Assembly (NCBI GenBank): GCA_905221605.1
Contig: CAJNDS010001635.1
Span: 498,001 to 562,000 of the forward strand
DNA: 64,000 nucleotides
Direction: 5' to 3'
Source: Symbiodinium natans
Lineage: Eukaryota; Sar; Dinophyceae; Suessiales; Symbiodiniaceae
Positions 1-12,142 of this stretch are shown here, piece after piece; position 1 is the first letter of the stretch; the number at the start of each line of letters is the position of its first letter. A model generated the notes under the pieces. It worked only from the letters and a program-made list of their open reading frames with translations, was not told where the DNA came from and searched no databases. Both the position numbers and the translations under genes were made by a program.

Positions 1-181
1 AGCACAATTCGCTGCGTCTGGGCTCCACCTTCTTCCGTAGCTGATCAGGGTTTAGGGTTCAGGGTTTGTAGGGTCTAGGGGTTTAGGGTGTTGTCAGTGC
101 TTCCAACATAGAAGTCTCCGTAAGTAGGCATACATATCCATAGAAGTTTAAGAGCTCAAGATACCTTCGAACGTGAAGTAG

Positions 182-243
182 GGCCGTGTTCTTGAGAAGC
201 TTCACGGGCTGATGTTCGGCTTCGGGGGGCCGCCACTTCGCAG
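182..243 (+). CDS. Exon-like island, unidentified
   Basis: After an AG acceptor (180-181) the frame reads GRVLEKLHGLMFGFGGPPLR, then CAG|GTAGCT as donor. GC-rich codons resemble the EF-1-alpha-like exons. Family not recognised. Confidence 0.35.
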
Positions 244-342
244 GTAGCTAAGCAAGCCCCAAGTGGCCATGTAGCTGTAGATCATAATGGTACTTGGGCC
301 TCTAAAGCGAGTATTTGTAAGAACCCCTTGAAAGGCCCGAGC

Positions 343-394
343 ATATACATATACATATACATATTCATATACATATACACATACATATATTCAC

Positions 395-485
<91 letters not shown>

Positions 486-540
486 CATCCTATATATGTA
501 TATACACTTATATATACACAGTTATATATATATATACACT
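343..540 (+). repeat. Microsatellite TATACA / TA-rich
   Basis: About 24 tandem TATACA hexamers, then TATATA-rich sequence. The Tyr-Thr and Val-Tyr ORFs over it are artefacts. Confidence 0.95.
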
Positions 541-633
541 AAAATGTATCTTTGTGTATATGACCATATAGATGTTTAAAAATAGAGATTATACGCGTAT
601 ATGTATATGTGTGTAGGTACCGGGACTCCTTAG

Positions 634-706
634 CGAAGCCAAGGCCCTGGTGGCATCTGATTCTTTGGCGATGGATGCTGGGCGGCACTGCGCCAAAGAC
701 CACACG
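634..706 (+). CDS. Exon-like island, unidentified
   Basis: Between a TAG acceptor and a telomere-like array; reads EAKALVASDSLAMDAG. No recognised family. Confidence 0.3.
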
Positions 707-830
707 TTTAGGGTTTAGGGTTTAGGGTTCAGGGTTTAGGGTTTAGGGTTCAGGGTTTAGGGTTTACGGGTTAGCGTTAGGGGTTTGGGGGTTTAGAGTT
801 TGGGGTTTAGAGTTTAGGGTTGATCGTAGC
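707..830 (+). repeat. Telomere-like TTTAGGG array, degenerate
   Basis: TTTAGGG with TTCAGGG, TTTACGGG and TTTGGGG variants directly after an exon-like island. Comparable short arrays occur at 2792-2840, 5216-5275, 6003-6034, 7314-7352, 10796-10838, 17003-17023, 18788-18845, 29649-29673, 31300-31354, 40650-40725, 49102-49142, 49198-49250, 52728-52785, 53641-53702, 59250-59272 and 63340-63366. Confidence 0.85.
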
Positions 831-2711
831 TGAATGCCTGGCTAAAAAACCCCCCAGGTCGGTGGTTCTTGGTCTTCCGAAATCATATTGTGCACGGGCT
901 TTTGGGTCTTTCCGAAATCCCCACTGCCTTTCGGGCACCTCCCACTCTATCTGCTTGCAACTCAAAGTTTTTTTCCTTTTTTCAGGCTTAGGCTTAGGCT
1001 TACGTCAGGTCGAGCGGCTAGCGGGTAGTTATGCTTCAGATTCAAAAAGTTAGCCTGAGCAGGTAGGGACGACCATATATATATATATATATAGCATCTT
1101 TCCACATCCTGCTCGCCCATGGTGTTGAGCTGTGGGCAAAATGTTGAACATGGCGCATCGAAACAGTCCTGCGTGCGAAGCAAAAGGGTTTAGGGTTTAG
1201 GGCAAAGGCTTAATTTAGGGTTTAGGGTTGAGAGTCGAAAACCTTCCGTCATCCAAGCCCCTGCACATCTGCTGGTTCTTTGTGTCCCAACCCTGCGACG
1301 CGGCGCTGAAGTCGCTGCAGGTGTCCAGTGTGCAGCCGCAGTGTAGCCAGGGCTTCGATTTGTCGGCGATTGGCTGCCTGCAGGCCTCACTCAGAGTTGG
1401 ACTAGGGTGCAGGGTTTGGGGTCCAATTTCGGCGGAACACGGTGTCCAAAAATAGGTGCCCTCTTCTTTCTGGGCTCGTACAACTTATGCAGCCTGAAGC
1501 CCGCAGTTCCTGAGGTAAGCCCGAAACCCTGACCCAGCGGCTGAATCTAAACCGCGTGCCCCTCCCAAGCTGGACCGGTTTTGGGTTTAGGGGTTCACGG
1601 ACCCTACAACCTAAACCCCGCTATTTCCTTAAAACCCACGAGACAGTCACTCAGACTCAAAGTGTTGCTTGAATCACAAGCTCCCCCCCCCCCCCCCCCA
1701 AGCCTTTCAAAGGATGAATAGGGACAAGCGGAAAGGGTGACAGGGGATAGTAGGGGGTAAGGGGGGTAGGAAAGGGCAGTGGTTGGGGGCGTGGTGGACC
1801 CCAGCAAAGTCTCCAGAATCTTGCGAAAGCGAGGCCTCCAAACTACGGAAGGCCCAGCAGCCCTAAACAACCCGACCAAAGCCCTGAAAGCACCTAAGCC
1901 CTATAGAAGAATTGCACACCTTGTCCCCAGGACACCGGGAAGATTTTCTTCACCAAGCAGTGCCCAGCCTTAGGAGTAAGCCTTAAGAGGGTTTCAAAGC
2001 CGGGGGTTCGGGATTAAGGGATTTTGGTTTTTTCAAAAGATGTTCCCTAAACCCGAAACCTTAAAGTTGCGGGGTATCGGCATTGGGCCTTTGAGTTGTT
2101 GAGGTATTTCTTAGTAGCAGAGTGGATAACCTTTTACCCTCTTGGGGGTATTATTAAAATCCAATACAATCCCCAAGGTTAACCTGTAGTTTTCTAGGCT
2201 GGACAACTAAGATTTTGTTGTTACGGGCTGGGTCTTTCGGTTTCAGAGCCCTGACAGCTTGATGGTTGTTATGGGGCTTAAATGAAGTTACCAAAAGATG
2301 GACATACAGTAAGTAAGACGGCTTCCGATTTATGACCCATTATGAAGCCCGTACCAGCTTAGAGCGACTTGGCGATTTAGCTTTTTGGGTAGGAGGGATG
2401 CTGCCTGAAGAGCCCAACACCCTCCAAGGTCCTCCAAATCTAAGGCCACGTAGCTTCATGGTTTCGGATTGAGCATTTAGGACTTACAAGGTTTGGGCTA
2501 CGGGCCTTTGAAGGCCCGAGTCCGTATGCCTTCCAGGCTGAACATCTTCCATTATGTAGCTGTGTCCGTTGCTGAGGGTTTGCCAGTTATGCCTTCCCAT
2601 CTGTGTGGTGCTATAGGCCTTGGGATTCAGGACCTAAAGGGTTTAGGGTTTAGGGATGAGAACGGAGGAATAGTGACCATTGGATTGGACTGATGAGGTG
2701 GGGCTTCCGCC

Positions 2712-2791
2712 TGAACACGCTTCCAGACCTCGTTCAGATGTCTGACCGCATCTGCATCTTCGAAGTGGATTTCCAGAACGGCGACAGGCTG
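2712..2791 (+). CDS. Exon-like island, unidentified
   Basis: Reads LPDLVQMSDRICIFEVDFQ in a single open frame, ended by a CCCTAAA array. A second island after the array (2842-2890) reads MRELRRWKPAALIE. Confidence 0.33.
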
Positions 2792-5024
2792 CCTAAACCC
2801 TAAACCCTAAACCCTAAACCCTAAACCCTAAACCCTAAACGGACATGCGGGAGCTGCGAAGATGGAAGCCAGCCGCACTGATTGAGCCATGTATCCCAAA
2901 CTCAGCCCAAACATGCAGAACGTGTTCAAAGTAAGTCCAATTGTTGGTAGTCAAACATGCTTACTTTGATCTGGCTTGGTTGGATATCTTCGTCACTCTG
3001 AACAGTCGGATCTGGAGGAGCTGTGTTTTCCTAAGCCCCATGACCATGTCACGATCAGCCAAAGTTCACCTAGTCTACCTTACCTATCTCACACAGCACG
3101 CTATGGTTGGTGGCGTGTGTACGTGTACGCATGCATACGTTGGCATGTGCCGTTCCAAAGGCCGTTCCAAAGTCGCAGAACCCTACTCGATCCCGGACCT
3201 GACTACAGACCCCTCGATGCCTGAGAGGCGTTCGGTAGCTCCTCAGAAGACCTTCAAGGCAGGTCTTCGTGGGCATTTGGGGCCTTCGGTGGGTGAGGGA
3301 CCTGGTTGACCAAAAGGTAGGTGAGGGGCCGAGGACCCCCCACCCCTCCCCCGACCCGAAAACCCCTTAAACATGAAACGCCAAGCCTGGCACTCAGGGT
3401 TTCGATTTTCGGGCTTGCTTCGGCAGAGATCACCCTGGACCCCCCGCATACACTCAAGCAGTGTATTAGCAGAAGAAGCAGTCAAGAGTCGCCCACCGGC
3501 CAAACCCAAAAACCCAAACTCAAGCTGGCATCTGGGAAGAAAACGCCCGGGCCCTAATCATGAACCTTTGCAGAAGACGAAGCCATGTCGGGCTGGGACC
3601 TTCCGAAGCAGCAGCTCGGGGCAACAAGAATGGTTCTAAGGGTTTAGGGGCCGAGGTTCATAAGGTGTTAATTGGAACTCTGACCAAACCGACATTCCCC
3701 TACACCTAGAAGTTTACGCCCAAGCTGCCAGATCCGGGCAAAGCGTAGCGGCATCGTGCATGCCGTGGTCTCCTCTTGGGAGGCCCATTCGGGAAGAGCC
3801 ATGTCTGTGTGGGTCTGTGTAGGTGTGGTTGTTGTTTTTGTTTTGGGGGTGGTGGGTGGGGAGGGGGTGGGGAGGGTTGAGAGGGGTGGGGGGTGGGAGG
3901 GGGAGGGGGAACATCCCAACTCATACATTGTATTATAAGGCTGGGGCCTCATGTTGGAGATGTTTGCTGTGAGATTCGCCCTTCAAGGCTCCAGAAGCTT
4001 GCATGGCCAGAAGGCCTCCGCTACTCCACATGCGAAGCCTTGATTTAAACTCCAGAATCGCTTGGGCTGGAGAGAACAGTTTTCGACTCAAGCTTCTCGA
4101 AAATCGGACGAATTGGCTGACATAGGCCTAGCTACTAACATCGAAGCACTAAAGCCAATCAGGGTCTAAGGACCCGGAACCGAAGCTCAAGCCGCACGAC
4201 GCTTTCTCAGCTGAATGACAGGTCTGGAGCGATGCAGATCGAACTCATCGAATCACCACGCATCCAGATCCCTTTCTGATCGGCGTTCTGTTAAGTGGTG
4301 AGGGGCTGAACACTCTGTGAGGGCTGAGGACGGTCTTTCTTTCCTTATGGAAGCTCCGTTTTCGTCTAAAGAGAAAGAGTGGCACCTGAATCAACAGGCA
4401 TATTGAGATTGGCTCCAAGAAAAACAATGAACAGTACTAGGTAGCCGCGCACGACTCTGTACCATCGGTGCGAAGCTTGATTCCTAAGCACCAGTAGGCA
4501 GAACCGACAAGGCAGTGTGAGGCAGGCTTGACCCAAGCACAGCCAGAAGTCTTACTTTCGCACATGTCTTGCGGGTGCGGAACCCGCTTCTTTGTGCTTG
4601 CGGCAGAATGTGCTCACCGACAGACGGGTCAGCGTACAAAGCACTGCATCATATGGTGCATACCGAGCTCTATTGTTCTGTTAAGTCTTTCTCTGGCTGG
4701 CTCAGGTGGAGGTTCTTTGTAGCAGGAGGACTACAGTACTACAACAAAGGGACGCTGTGCCAGCATAGGGCGAACCTGCTTAGAGTATTGCCATCCAAGC
4801 ATCGCCTGCTCGCCGAGGAAGACACCTTGAACGCTCCCTGGGGCTTTGCTCGAGACATGCAGTGGGGTCGGGCACCCATCAGTCTCAAAGTTGCATGGTC
4901 CTAAACCCTAAATGTGAAAGGGTCTTGCCGTGTAACTGAGTGTAAAAATGGTTGTGTGGTAGAGTTCTTGTGTTTGGTGGTCGTGTCTTGTGAGTGAGAG
5001 CATGAGCATGAGCCAGCTAGATGA

Positions 5025-5122
5025 CTACATCCCCCTTGGGAGTCATTTTTTGTTTTTGTTTATATAAAACCCAAGAGGATATCCGAAATATGATTGTTAT
5101 TAAGGTTCTAAGGGGAGTATAG
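5025..5122. mobile_element. MITE family E copy with 4-bp target duplication ATGA
   Basis: 98 bp. CTACATCCCCCTTGGG at the left, GGTTCTAAGGGGAGTATAG at the right, with internal AAACCCAAGAGGATAT. Flanked by ATGA at 5021-5024 and 5123-5126. It lies shortly before an exon-like island at 5158. Confidence 0.84.
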
Positions 5123-5152
5123 ATGAGAGGTCAACAAGACTTTGTTAGTATC

Positions 5153-5200
5153 ACAGCAGACTTTGTGGACCCGCCAACCGATGCCTTGCCGGCCTTGCGC
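5153..5200 (+). CDS. Exon-like island with GC donor
   Basis: ATCACAG acceptor, then DFVDPPTDALPAL, then a full GCAAGT donor, the same donor as EF-1-alpha-like exon 3. It follows the family E element at 5025-5122. Confidence 0.4.
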
Positions 5201-5283
5201 AAGTGTGAGAGTCGAAACCCTAAACCCTAAACCCTAACACCCCTAAAACCCTAAACCCTAAACCCTAAACCCTGAACACGAAG

Positions 5284-5395
5284 AGCCCCTATCAACCTCA
5301 GAAAGCTCCAAACCTCACTGCAGGGCAGGGACTCCAGCTCATCGAAGATTTCGACCTGGCCACTGCCAACGGTAGCGTGGTCTCCATGTGCTCTG
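5284..5395 (+). CDS. Exon-like island, unidentified
   Basis: Open frame containing LTAGQGLQLIEDFDLATANG and SVVSMCSG, flanked by CCCTAAA and TTTAGGG arrays. It looks coding; the family is not recognised. Confidence 0.38.
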
Positions 5396-5761
5396 GGTTT
5401 AGGGTTTAGGGTTTAGGGTTTAAGATCTACAAATGGATGGGGCTTAGAGCTTGAGGGCTTATCGTCCTGGGTCAGGAAACAAAAGCCTTAAACCAAAGCA
5501 GGATTTGGGCAATGGCAGGGCGCGCGCGTGTCCGGGTGTTTCACATTCATATTTGCTCATGTGTACATGAGTGTGTGTTTGTGTGTGTGTGTGTTTCTGT
5601 GTGTTTGTTCGTTCTTTTGTTGTTTTTCGAGGTTGTCCCCACCTTCGGTGAAATGGCATTCATCTGTGTGTGATGTCCCAGGCGAGCGCAAGACAGCGCC
5701 GTCGCCGTTCCAGGTGACAGCTGGAGAGGACCTGCAGGGCATGTATAGCCTTAACCCTACT

Positions 5762-5838
5762 TTGGGATGTTCCCCCTTGTACTCATACGAACAGTCCCTT
5801 ATATGCATTATAACGTTAGTATAAGGGGGAACATCCCA
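5762..5838. mobile_element. MITE family A, complete compact copy
   Basis: Ends are TTGGGATGTTCCCCCTT and its reverse complement around an internal palindrome (ATGCAT); 77 bp in all. AACCCTACT stands at both sides (5753-5761 and 5839-5847), a possible 9-bp target duplication, though the word resembles telomere repeat. Confidence 0.82.
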
Positions 5839-6646
5839 AACCCTACTATAATCTTGGTGCCAGTAAGCTTTTGCTGCGGTTGCCTTGTTTCGCCGTTTTG
5901 GGTTCTGGATGCTGGTGCCTGGAGTCGATTCACTGGCACTCCAGCAGAGCGCGCATTGTGGTCATGGCCACGGCCCCAAGAGCAGGTTTCTGCCTATCAG
6001 GGTTTAGTGTTTAGGGTTTAGGGTTTAGGGTTTAACCTGTGAGGATTCGTCCCAGTGCGTGTGCGCAACGACATGCGCGCAATTTCCAGTTTCCATCGTG
6101 CGGAACAGCTGCAAAGGAGCTTGTCCCACTTGTGCCGTGCCCTGGGTCTCCGGCATCTAAAGTGCAGCCCTTCCCAAACTTGACCGACACCGAGTGTGAT
6201 CGTGTGGTGGGGTGGGGTAGCCGTCTAGCCTCGGCCATCGGCTATTCTTATGAGGTCCAAACCAAAAAAAAAAAGAAGGAGGCCCGGGCAAGGCTCAAGG
6301 CACAGACATATGAGGCGATGCCCTCTCAACCCTCGACACCCAGCCATCAACCCATCGGGGTTTAGGGGTTATAAATCTAAACCACTGTGTTAGCATGCCC
6401 GGGACTACAGTACCCTTATTCCATTCTTCAGGGTTTAGGTAGCCGATTGAACCACCAAATGGTGCCCGTTTGATTAGGAAACCTATTCGATACTGCACGC
6501 TCTCCAACCCTACATCCCCCAACCGGTCGAAATCCCCCAACCCTTTCAGGAGCTGATCCTGACCGTTCGCATGAGCGCACCCTGCCGCCAGACATTTCAG
6601 CTGCTCGGGCGGCTCAAAACCAGCGCTAGGCGACAGGGTTGGCGGG

Positions 6647-6755
6647 TAATGCAGGGGTCGGAATAATTACTAACAGCATTCCCTTATAATCTCTTTATAC
6701 TCATACTACAATAACCCCCAAAACCCTTTTCCAATTTTTAAGGCCCCCTATAGTA
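6647..6755. mobile_element. MITE family F copy
   Basis: 109 bp. TAATGCAGGGGTCGGAATAA to AAGGCCCCCTATAGTA, with internal TTCCCTTATAATCTCTTTATA. Reverse orientation to the copies at 12034 and 59911. Confidence 0.74.
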
Positions 6756-6784
6756 GATGGGCGGCTGGACTCTGGCGAAAAAAC

Positions 6785-6860
6785 ACGAAAAGAGCGGACC
6801 CGATCTAGAGTCCCCAAGTAGTAGGATCCCCTTATAGTCAGGACCCCAAATAAGGTACCC
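6785..6860. mobile_element. MITE family B copy, reverse orientation
   Basis: ACGAAAAGAGCGGACCC, CCAAGTAGTAGGATCCCC and GGACCCCAAATAAGGTACCCC are reverse complements of the family B blocks. A shorter fragment in the same orientation lies at 29484-29530 (intron 23). Confidence 0.66.
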
Positions 6861-9196
6861 CTAAACCCGACACCCTACACCCTACACCCTAAACCCTAAC
6901 CCTAAACCCTAAACCCTACTTACATCGTAAACCCCCACCTGAGTCCTGAAGGCCTCCGGGAACTTCGGCCTCTTCGGGCTCCAATCCCCTGGAGCCCCCA
7001 AACGCCTAAGTCCCCCCAAGAGCATGATCAGGGGAGCCAAGATTACACCATGTCGAAAATTTGGGATGTTCCCCCTTATACTGACAGTCAAAAAACCTAT
7101 ACGGCATAAAAAGTAGAATGCAAAAATTAATTGTCATGCCTGATTTGTTTTTGCCTTAGTAGGGACTATAGTACCCCCTATCATCAGCCCTAACTAAGGA
7201 CTCTTAGAATCAGGCCGAACATCTCCGGTATCTCCCATTTGATGTTTAAAGTACATGGCCCAAAACAGCCAAGGTTCACCTTGCAGCTGCTCGGCGAGCA
7301 TCATTAGAGCGTGGGTTTAGGGGTTTAGGGGTTTAGGGTTTAGGGTTTAGGGTAGGGTAGACACAGCCTGTTTCGAGGTCTCGTTTCGCTGTCTCTTTCG
7401 GGCTTCGCCCCGGCGGATGGGGGCAGAGGGGTCATGCATGTTATTGGGGCTCATGAGGAGCACAGGAGGCTCCTTTGCAGGGTTTAATGGCGCGGGTACC
7501 TCCCATCGCTATCATCTTCACCAGCCGCTGTACGCTGCCCATCCCCCCCAAAACACGAATGGTGCAGTGGCCCTACAAAGCCCTCCTTCTCTCCTCAACC
7601 TGGGCTGAATGGAAACCCGAATCCCGAGCATAATACAGAAGATCCTCTACCTCTACAACCAGATCATGCTTAAAGTTTAGGGTTCAGAGTTTGGCCTATA
7701 GGAGTAACCTTGGATAAGCCAAGATGTCACCTTAGGTCAGCCTTCGGTCCCCAACACCCACTTCTTGAACCCCAGGCGAGCCAAGAGCCAGAAATCCGCG
7801 TGAGAGAAGCCTCGCTTTGTGTTCAGGGGTATAGATACCCCTAAGGTTTACCTCATGTCAGGGGGATCTAGCCTAACGGGTGTTCAAGGGCGGTAGAGTG
7901 CCAATGCGGCTTGGGAGGTGCGGCTACATGTGGAGGTGCACGATATAGCTACGCAAATAAGGCTTTTGCATGTTCTTAACAACAGTCATCCCACTTGCAA
8001 ACCTGGCTATGATACCACCACTTCCCATGTCCAAGTGGGCCCTGCAACAGCTCCAACTACAACGCCCGAAAGCCCGTCCCCAATTGCTGAAGCACTATAA
8101 GCCCTGATCCCCAACCCTTCAGTCGTAGGGGCTTGCGCTTGCTATGTGGATCTAAGCTGCCCAGTCACAAAGGTTTGATTCCTGCACGCCCCATGTTGTA
8201 GCAACAAAAGGGGGCATGAGGTGGCTTGCAGCTCAGCGCTGCCCCCGCCCACAGTTTTAAGCATGCAAGCTGTGCGTGTGGACACGCACGTGATCGTCGG
8301 CAGCGGCTTTAAAAGAGAAGATTACGCAACAACCCGAAAACTACCCGAAGACCCTTTGAGGACTCATGCCTGCTTTGATCTCTACCAACTTGAGGCACTC
8401 ATCCCCAAACACACCACAAAGTTGATCCCACAATGCAGCCGCACGCCTCATTTCCATGGTTGCTTCGGCAAGGCTCTTGTGACGGGCGTGGCACTTTAGT
8501 CAAAAGCCTGTACCTAATGCGCCTGCAAAGTACTTTGTTTAGATAGTCTTCAGGCAATTAAGTTCAGGATGCCAACCACCCTGTACTGCAAAATCCTAAA
8601 CCCTAAGCCCTTCAGACGAGTAATATGTGAAATCCTGGGCTCCGAGGGTTTTCGAGTCGAGGGATTTCCAGAAACACATAAGAATTGGAAACGATTTGAA
8701 AGATTTCAGTTTGCGAGTGTTTCGTATTTCGAAAGAAATGGAAAAATGAAATGAGGGAAAAGGGAAGTACTGGGTGATGAAGGCGCTTTGGGCTTTGGGT
8801 GCAGACTGAGGGTGCAAAGAAGAAGTTGGTTGAAGTGAAAGACCTCGGGCTGCGCATTGAGGTTCAAGTGAGGTGATTGGGATGAAGGTGCTTGAGGCCA
8901 ACTTGCCGCTGTGGGTGCGAAAGGGAGGATGCAAACCAGGTGCTTTGGGTGTCCATGGGTTAAGCTTCGAAACGGCCCTGTCCTAACTGCCCACCACAAA
9001 GCCTGTGATGAATTAAATCCTTCTCCATCCGTAGTTGTGCACAGGGCCTGAGCCCGGATTTGGCAATGTACAGCCGGAGCCCTACGAAGCATCGAATGTG
9101 AGCAATGTACCTGTGCCGGCTTTCTTTTGTGACAGGGGGCTGAGGCTCCAGCGTTCTTTCGCTTATGGTTTGCATCGTATGCATGCTGTTTTTTGC

Positions 9197-9230
<34 letters not shown>

Positions 9231-9775
9231 GGGTGGCCGCCATTGTGCAGCCTGTAGGAGAAAAAGCCTATTGGTTGTGACCACACGGAGTGGTTATAAC
9301 CGTAGCAAAGATGAGAGCCGAATGAGTGGTTATATAGTTGTATATAAGTCTATACAAGCCTTCTGCAGATAAACTAGGATTTTAGGAGGAGGTGGTTCAC
9401 ATTCTAATTCGACTGAGTGAAACAATCAGGGGCGAGTTTTTTGTTTATTGTATTTGTGGCGATATTTCTACAACCTGACTTGGAAGAAACAAACGGCTAA
9501 TTACACAACAACAACAACAACAACACCTTCATTCATGTCATATATCTCATGAATAGACTATATAGAAAAGGGTACTCTTGATATATCAGTCCCCCCCTCC
9601 CCCCCAAAGCAAAATCCGCAGAGTTTGATTTTCGCACAGTGAAGGTCATCATTCAAGTGCCCTAATGTTTCTCTACTCAACAAAGTCAACGACATGAACA
9701 TGATGTGATTGATCTGTTCCAATTGCTAAGAAAACCACTTGACTGAATCTACACGTGGGTAGGTCTCAGCTTCAA

Positions 9776-9905
9776 GAGCCCCGATGACGGCTCTTACGGC
9801 CCAAGAACCCAAGATTCCAGATCTTTAGGCGCAAGAATCCAAGATCGATCCATGACTTCGACACCTAAGAATCCAAGATCCACGATTGCTACGCCTCGAA
9901 CCAAA
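9776..9905 (+). repeat. Tandem repeat with AAGAATCCAAGATC core, about 3-4 units
   Basis: AAGAACCCAAGATTCC, AAGAATCCAAGATCGATCC and AAGAATCCAAGATCCACG at roughly 30-40 bp spacing, separated by GACTTCGACACCT-like linkers. Confidence 0.7.
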
Positions 9906-9929
9906 AGTAGTACATGGGTAGATTCCAAA

Positions 9930-10131
9930 ATCCACTAACCCACTAAACCAGGAACGCACTCGTTTCCCCTGTGGCAAAATCCATTAAACAGTTAAACCAT
10001 GGATCCATGGAACTATTATTTGACCAGTCGTTACCCCTTCATTACAAAACCTATTTCACCTGCAACCGCTAATTTAACCATTCAACCAGTCGCTCACTCT
10101 TAACCATTAACGACTGTCAAACCAGTCCCCG

Positions 10132-10168
<37 letters not shown>

Positions 10169-10200
10169 ATGGGAAACCCATTAAAACCATTAAACCGTTT
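9930..10200 (+). repeat. Degenerate CCATTAAACCAGT repeat with poly-C
   Basis: Drifting copies of CCATTAAACC / CCAGTCG / AACCATT, interrupted by a poly-C run of about 40 bases (10128-10168). A second poly-C run follows at 10204-10222. No coding signal seen. Confidence 0.62.
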
Positions 10201-10463
10201 GTTCCCCCCCCCCCCCCCCCCCAAATGCGGGTTGTGTCTTGTTTATTGGGGAGTTCTTTCATCATGTCAGGCGGTTTGGCCACCGATTGGATGCGCCCTG
10301 AAAAGCTGCCTTTGGACCCATGCCCCCTTGAAACAACCTGTTTGAGGAGCCCTATACCTGTCAAATACAAAACGTGCCTTCGGTGATCTGTTTGCTCAAG
10401 GTAGATTCCTCAAAGCCATGGGGCTCAGTGGAAACCCTAAACCCTAAACCCTAAGATCACGAG

Positions 10464-10530
10464 GCACTGCCATCAGCGCCTGCCAGCGCAGTGAGCAGTT
10501 GCTTGGACAGCACCTGGGGGCCAAGTGCAC
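10464..10530 (+). CDS. Exon-like island, possibly PPR-type
   Basis: Reads TAISACQRSEQLLGQHLG, ending at a GC donor. AISAC followed by a charged pair is typical of pentatricopeptide repeats in dinoflagellates, but one partial repeat cannot settle it. Confidence 0.3.
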
Positions 10531-12033
10531 TTCCAGCAACCCTCAGCCTAGCCGAGTTTGGGGTAGAGTATATACATATATATATATAGTCTGTACAACT
10601 ACGAAGACATATTTATCTATGCATATATATATATATTTTTTATGTATCTATATATGTATATATACATTTATTTATTTATATGTATATTTATATTTGTATT
10701 TATGTTTAGGGTTTTGGCCCCTGTCCAGCTCGGGGGTTAAAGAGGGGTTTTAGATCAAAGATGCGCCCAAATTCAGTCCTAATTTGCTTAAGGGCTTTAG
10801 GGTTTGGGGTTTGGGGTTTAGGGTTTAGGGTTTAGGGCCTTATCTGGCACCTTGGTGCATTGGGGATCCGTGCCCCATACAGTAAAAGGGAGCGACCAGG
10901 AGCCATATGACTCGGGGTTCTCGGGTTGTTTGGGCCTTACGGGACTCCCAAACGTCCCAGATCAAGACAAAGGTGGCCCCTCGCCCTACAGCTCCTGAGC
11001 AAGGCAGAGCCTGCAGCGTGTATGTCTGAGGGCCAGTTTCAATCAGGTTCAGTGTTCGGGGTTTCGGGTTTAGGGGTGCATAAAAAAGGACCTGCTTCTG
11101 TCGAATAACAACCTCTATTATTCTCAGGTGAGCTACAATGAAGCGAGGATAGGGTATTTTGGAGTATCTATATAGGGTGGTTATATCGGGGTTCAATCCG
11201 GCCCGAGCTTTCCGACCGAGGGTTCTTTGATGGACAGGGTTTAGGGCTTAGGGCCTAAGGCTTAGGGCTTAGCTAAAGGGGTTAGGGGTTCTTTGATGGA
11301 CAGCTCTTTTTCTTGTGTGCTTGAGAGGGAGTGACCTTCGGAGGGATCTGGGCTTCCCGGGCAGGCGAGGGGAGCCCGGATCAACATTACAAGTCAATGC
11401 CTACTGTGCAGCGCATGCATTGGTATGCATCATCATGCGGTTTTCGTACAGATATTCAACTAACAGCATATGTGTAGCACATTTTCGAAAGAAAGCCCAC
11501 ACATCAACATCCATAGTCTTTCGTGCTTTTTGGACCTAGAATGTCCTTGTAGCCACAGGCCTTGACTCCTGGGTTGAAGAGCGGATCCATCGTGGCCAAT
11601 GCGGCTTTGGCTGCGCCTGCGGCCCAGTGTGCGTTTCGGGATTCATTAGAAGGTTCTGAAGAGGGGGGGGGGGTTCAAGGGCATACTCCCCAGGCCCCCT
11701 AAGCTTCCCTAAGGTTCCCTAGGTACCTACCCAGCCTACCCCCCTAAACCCCCCTCCCTTACGGACCCTAGAAATTCAGGGCTTCAGTCTGAAGAGGCCT
11801 GCATGCAGGAAAGGGCTTCAGGGATTAAAGGCTCCAGGATGTTAATGTTTTCTCGAGACGTGGGTTTCGAGATAAATGACTCTGTTGCCGTTTCATAGTT
11901 TCCTTGGTTACCGGATCTTATTTGAGAATCTTTTCTGACGGCTGCAAGCCAACGCTGAGAGTTCAGAAGCTGCACCAGACTTACTGTGTCTTCCGCCGCG
12001 CATCGAATGCTCATTCGTGCCTGCCAGAGGCAC

Positions 12034-12142
12034 TAGTATGGGGGCCTTAAGAATTAGAGTAGGGTTTTTGGGGGCTATTGTAGTGTAACTAGAAAGAGAC
12101 CATAAGGGAATCCTAGTAGTACTTGTTCCGACCCCTGTATTA
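12034..12142. mobile_element. MITE family F copy
   Basis: TAGTATGGGGGCCTTAAG, GGGTTTTTGGGGGCTATTG, AGAGACCATAAGGGAATCC and TTCCGACCCCTGTATTA. Confidence 0.76.

Noticed and set aside
343-487. CRISPR-like regular repeat
   Set aside because: A plain hexanucleotide microsatellite without spacers, in a eukaryotic genome.
8268-8330. Endonuclease III-like exon (AVRVDTHVIVGSG)
   Set aside because: Only the VDTHV word fits; no helix-hairpin-helix or FeS-cluster exon was found nearby.
8706-9284. 192-codon minus-strand ORF
   Set aside because: Crosses a TA microsatellite (poly Ile-Tyr) and has no family resemblance.
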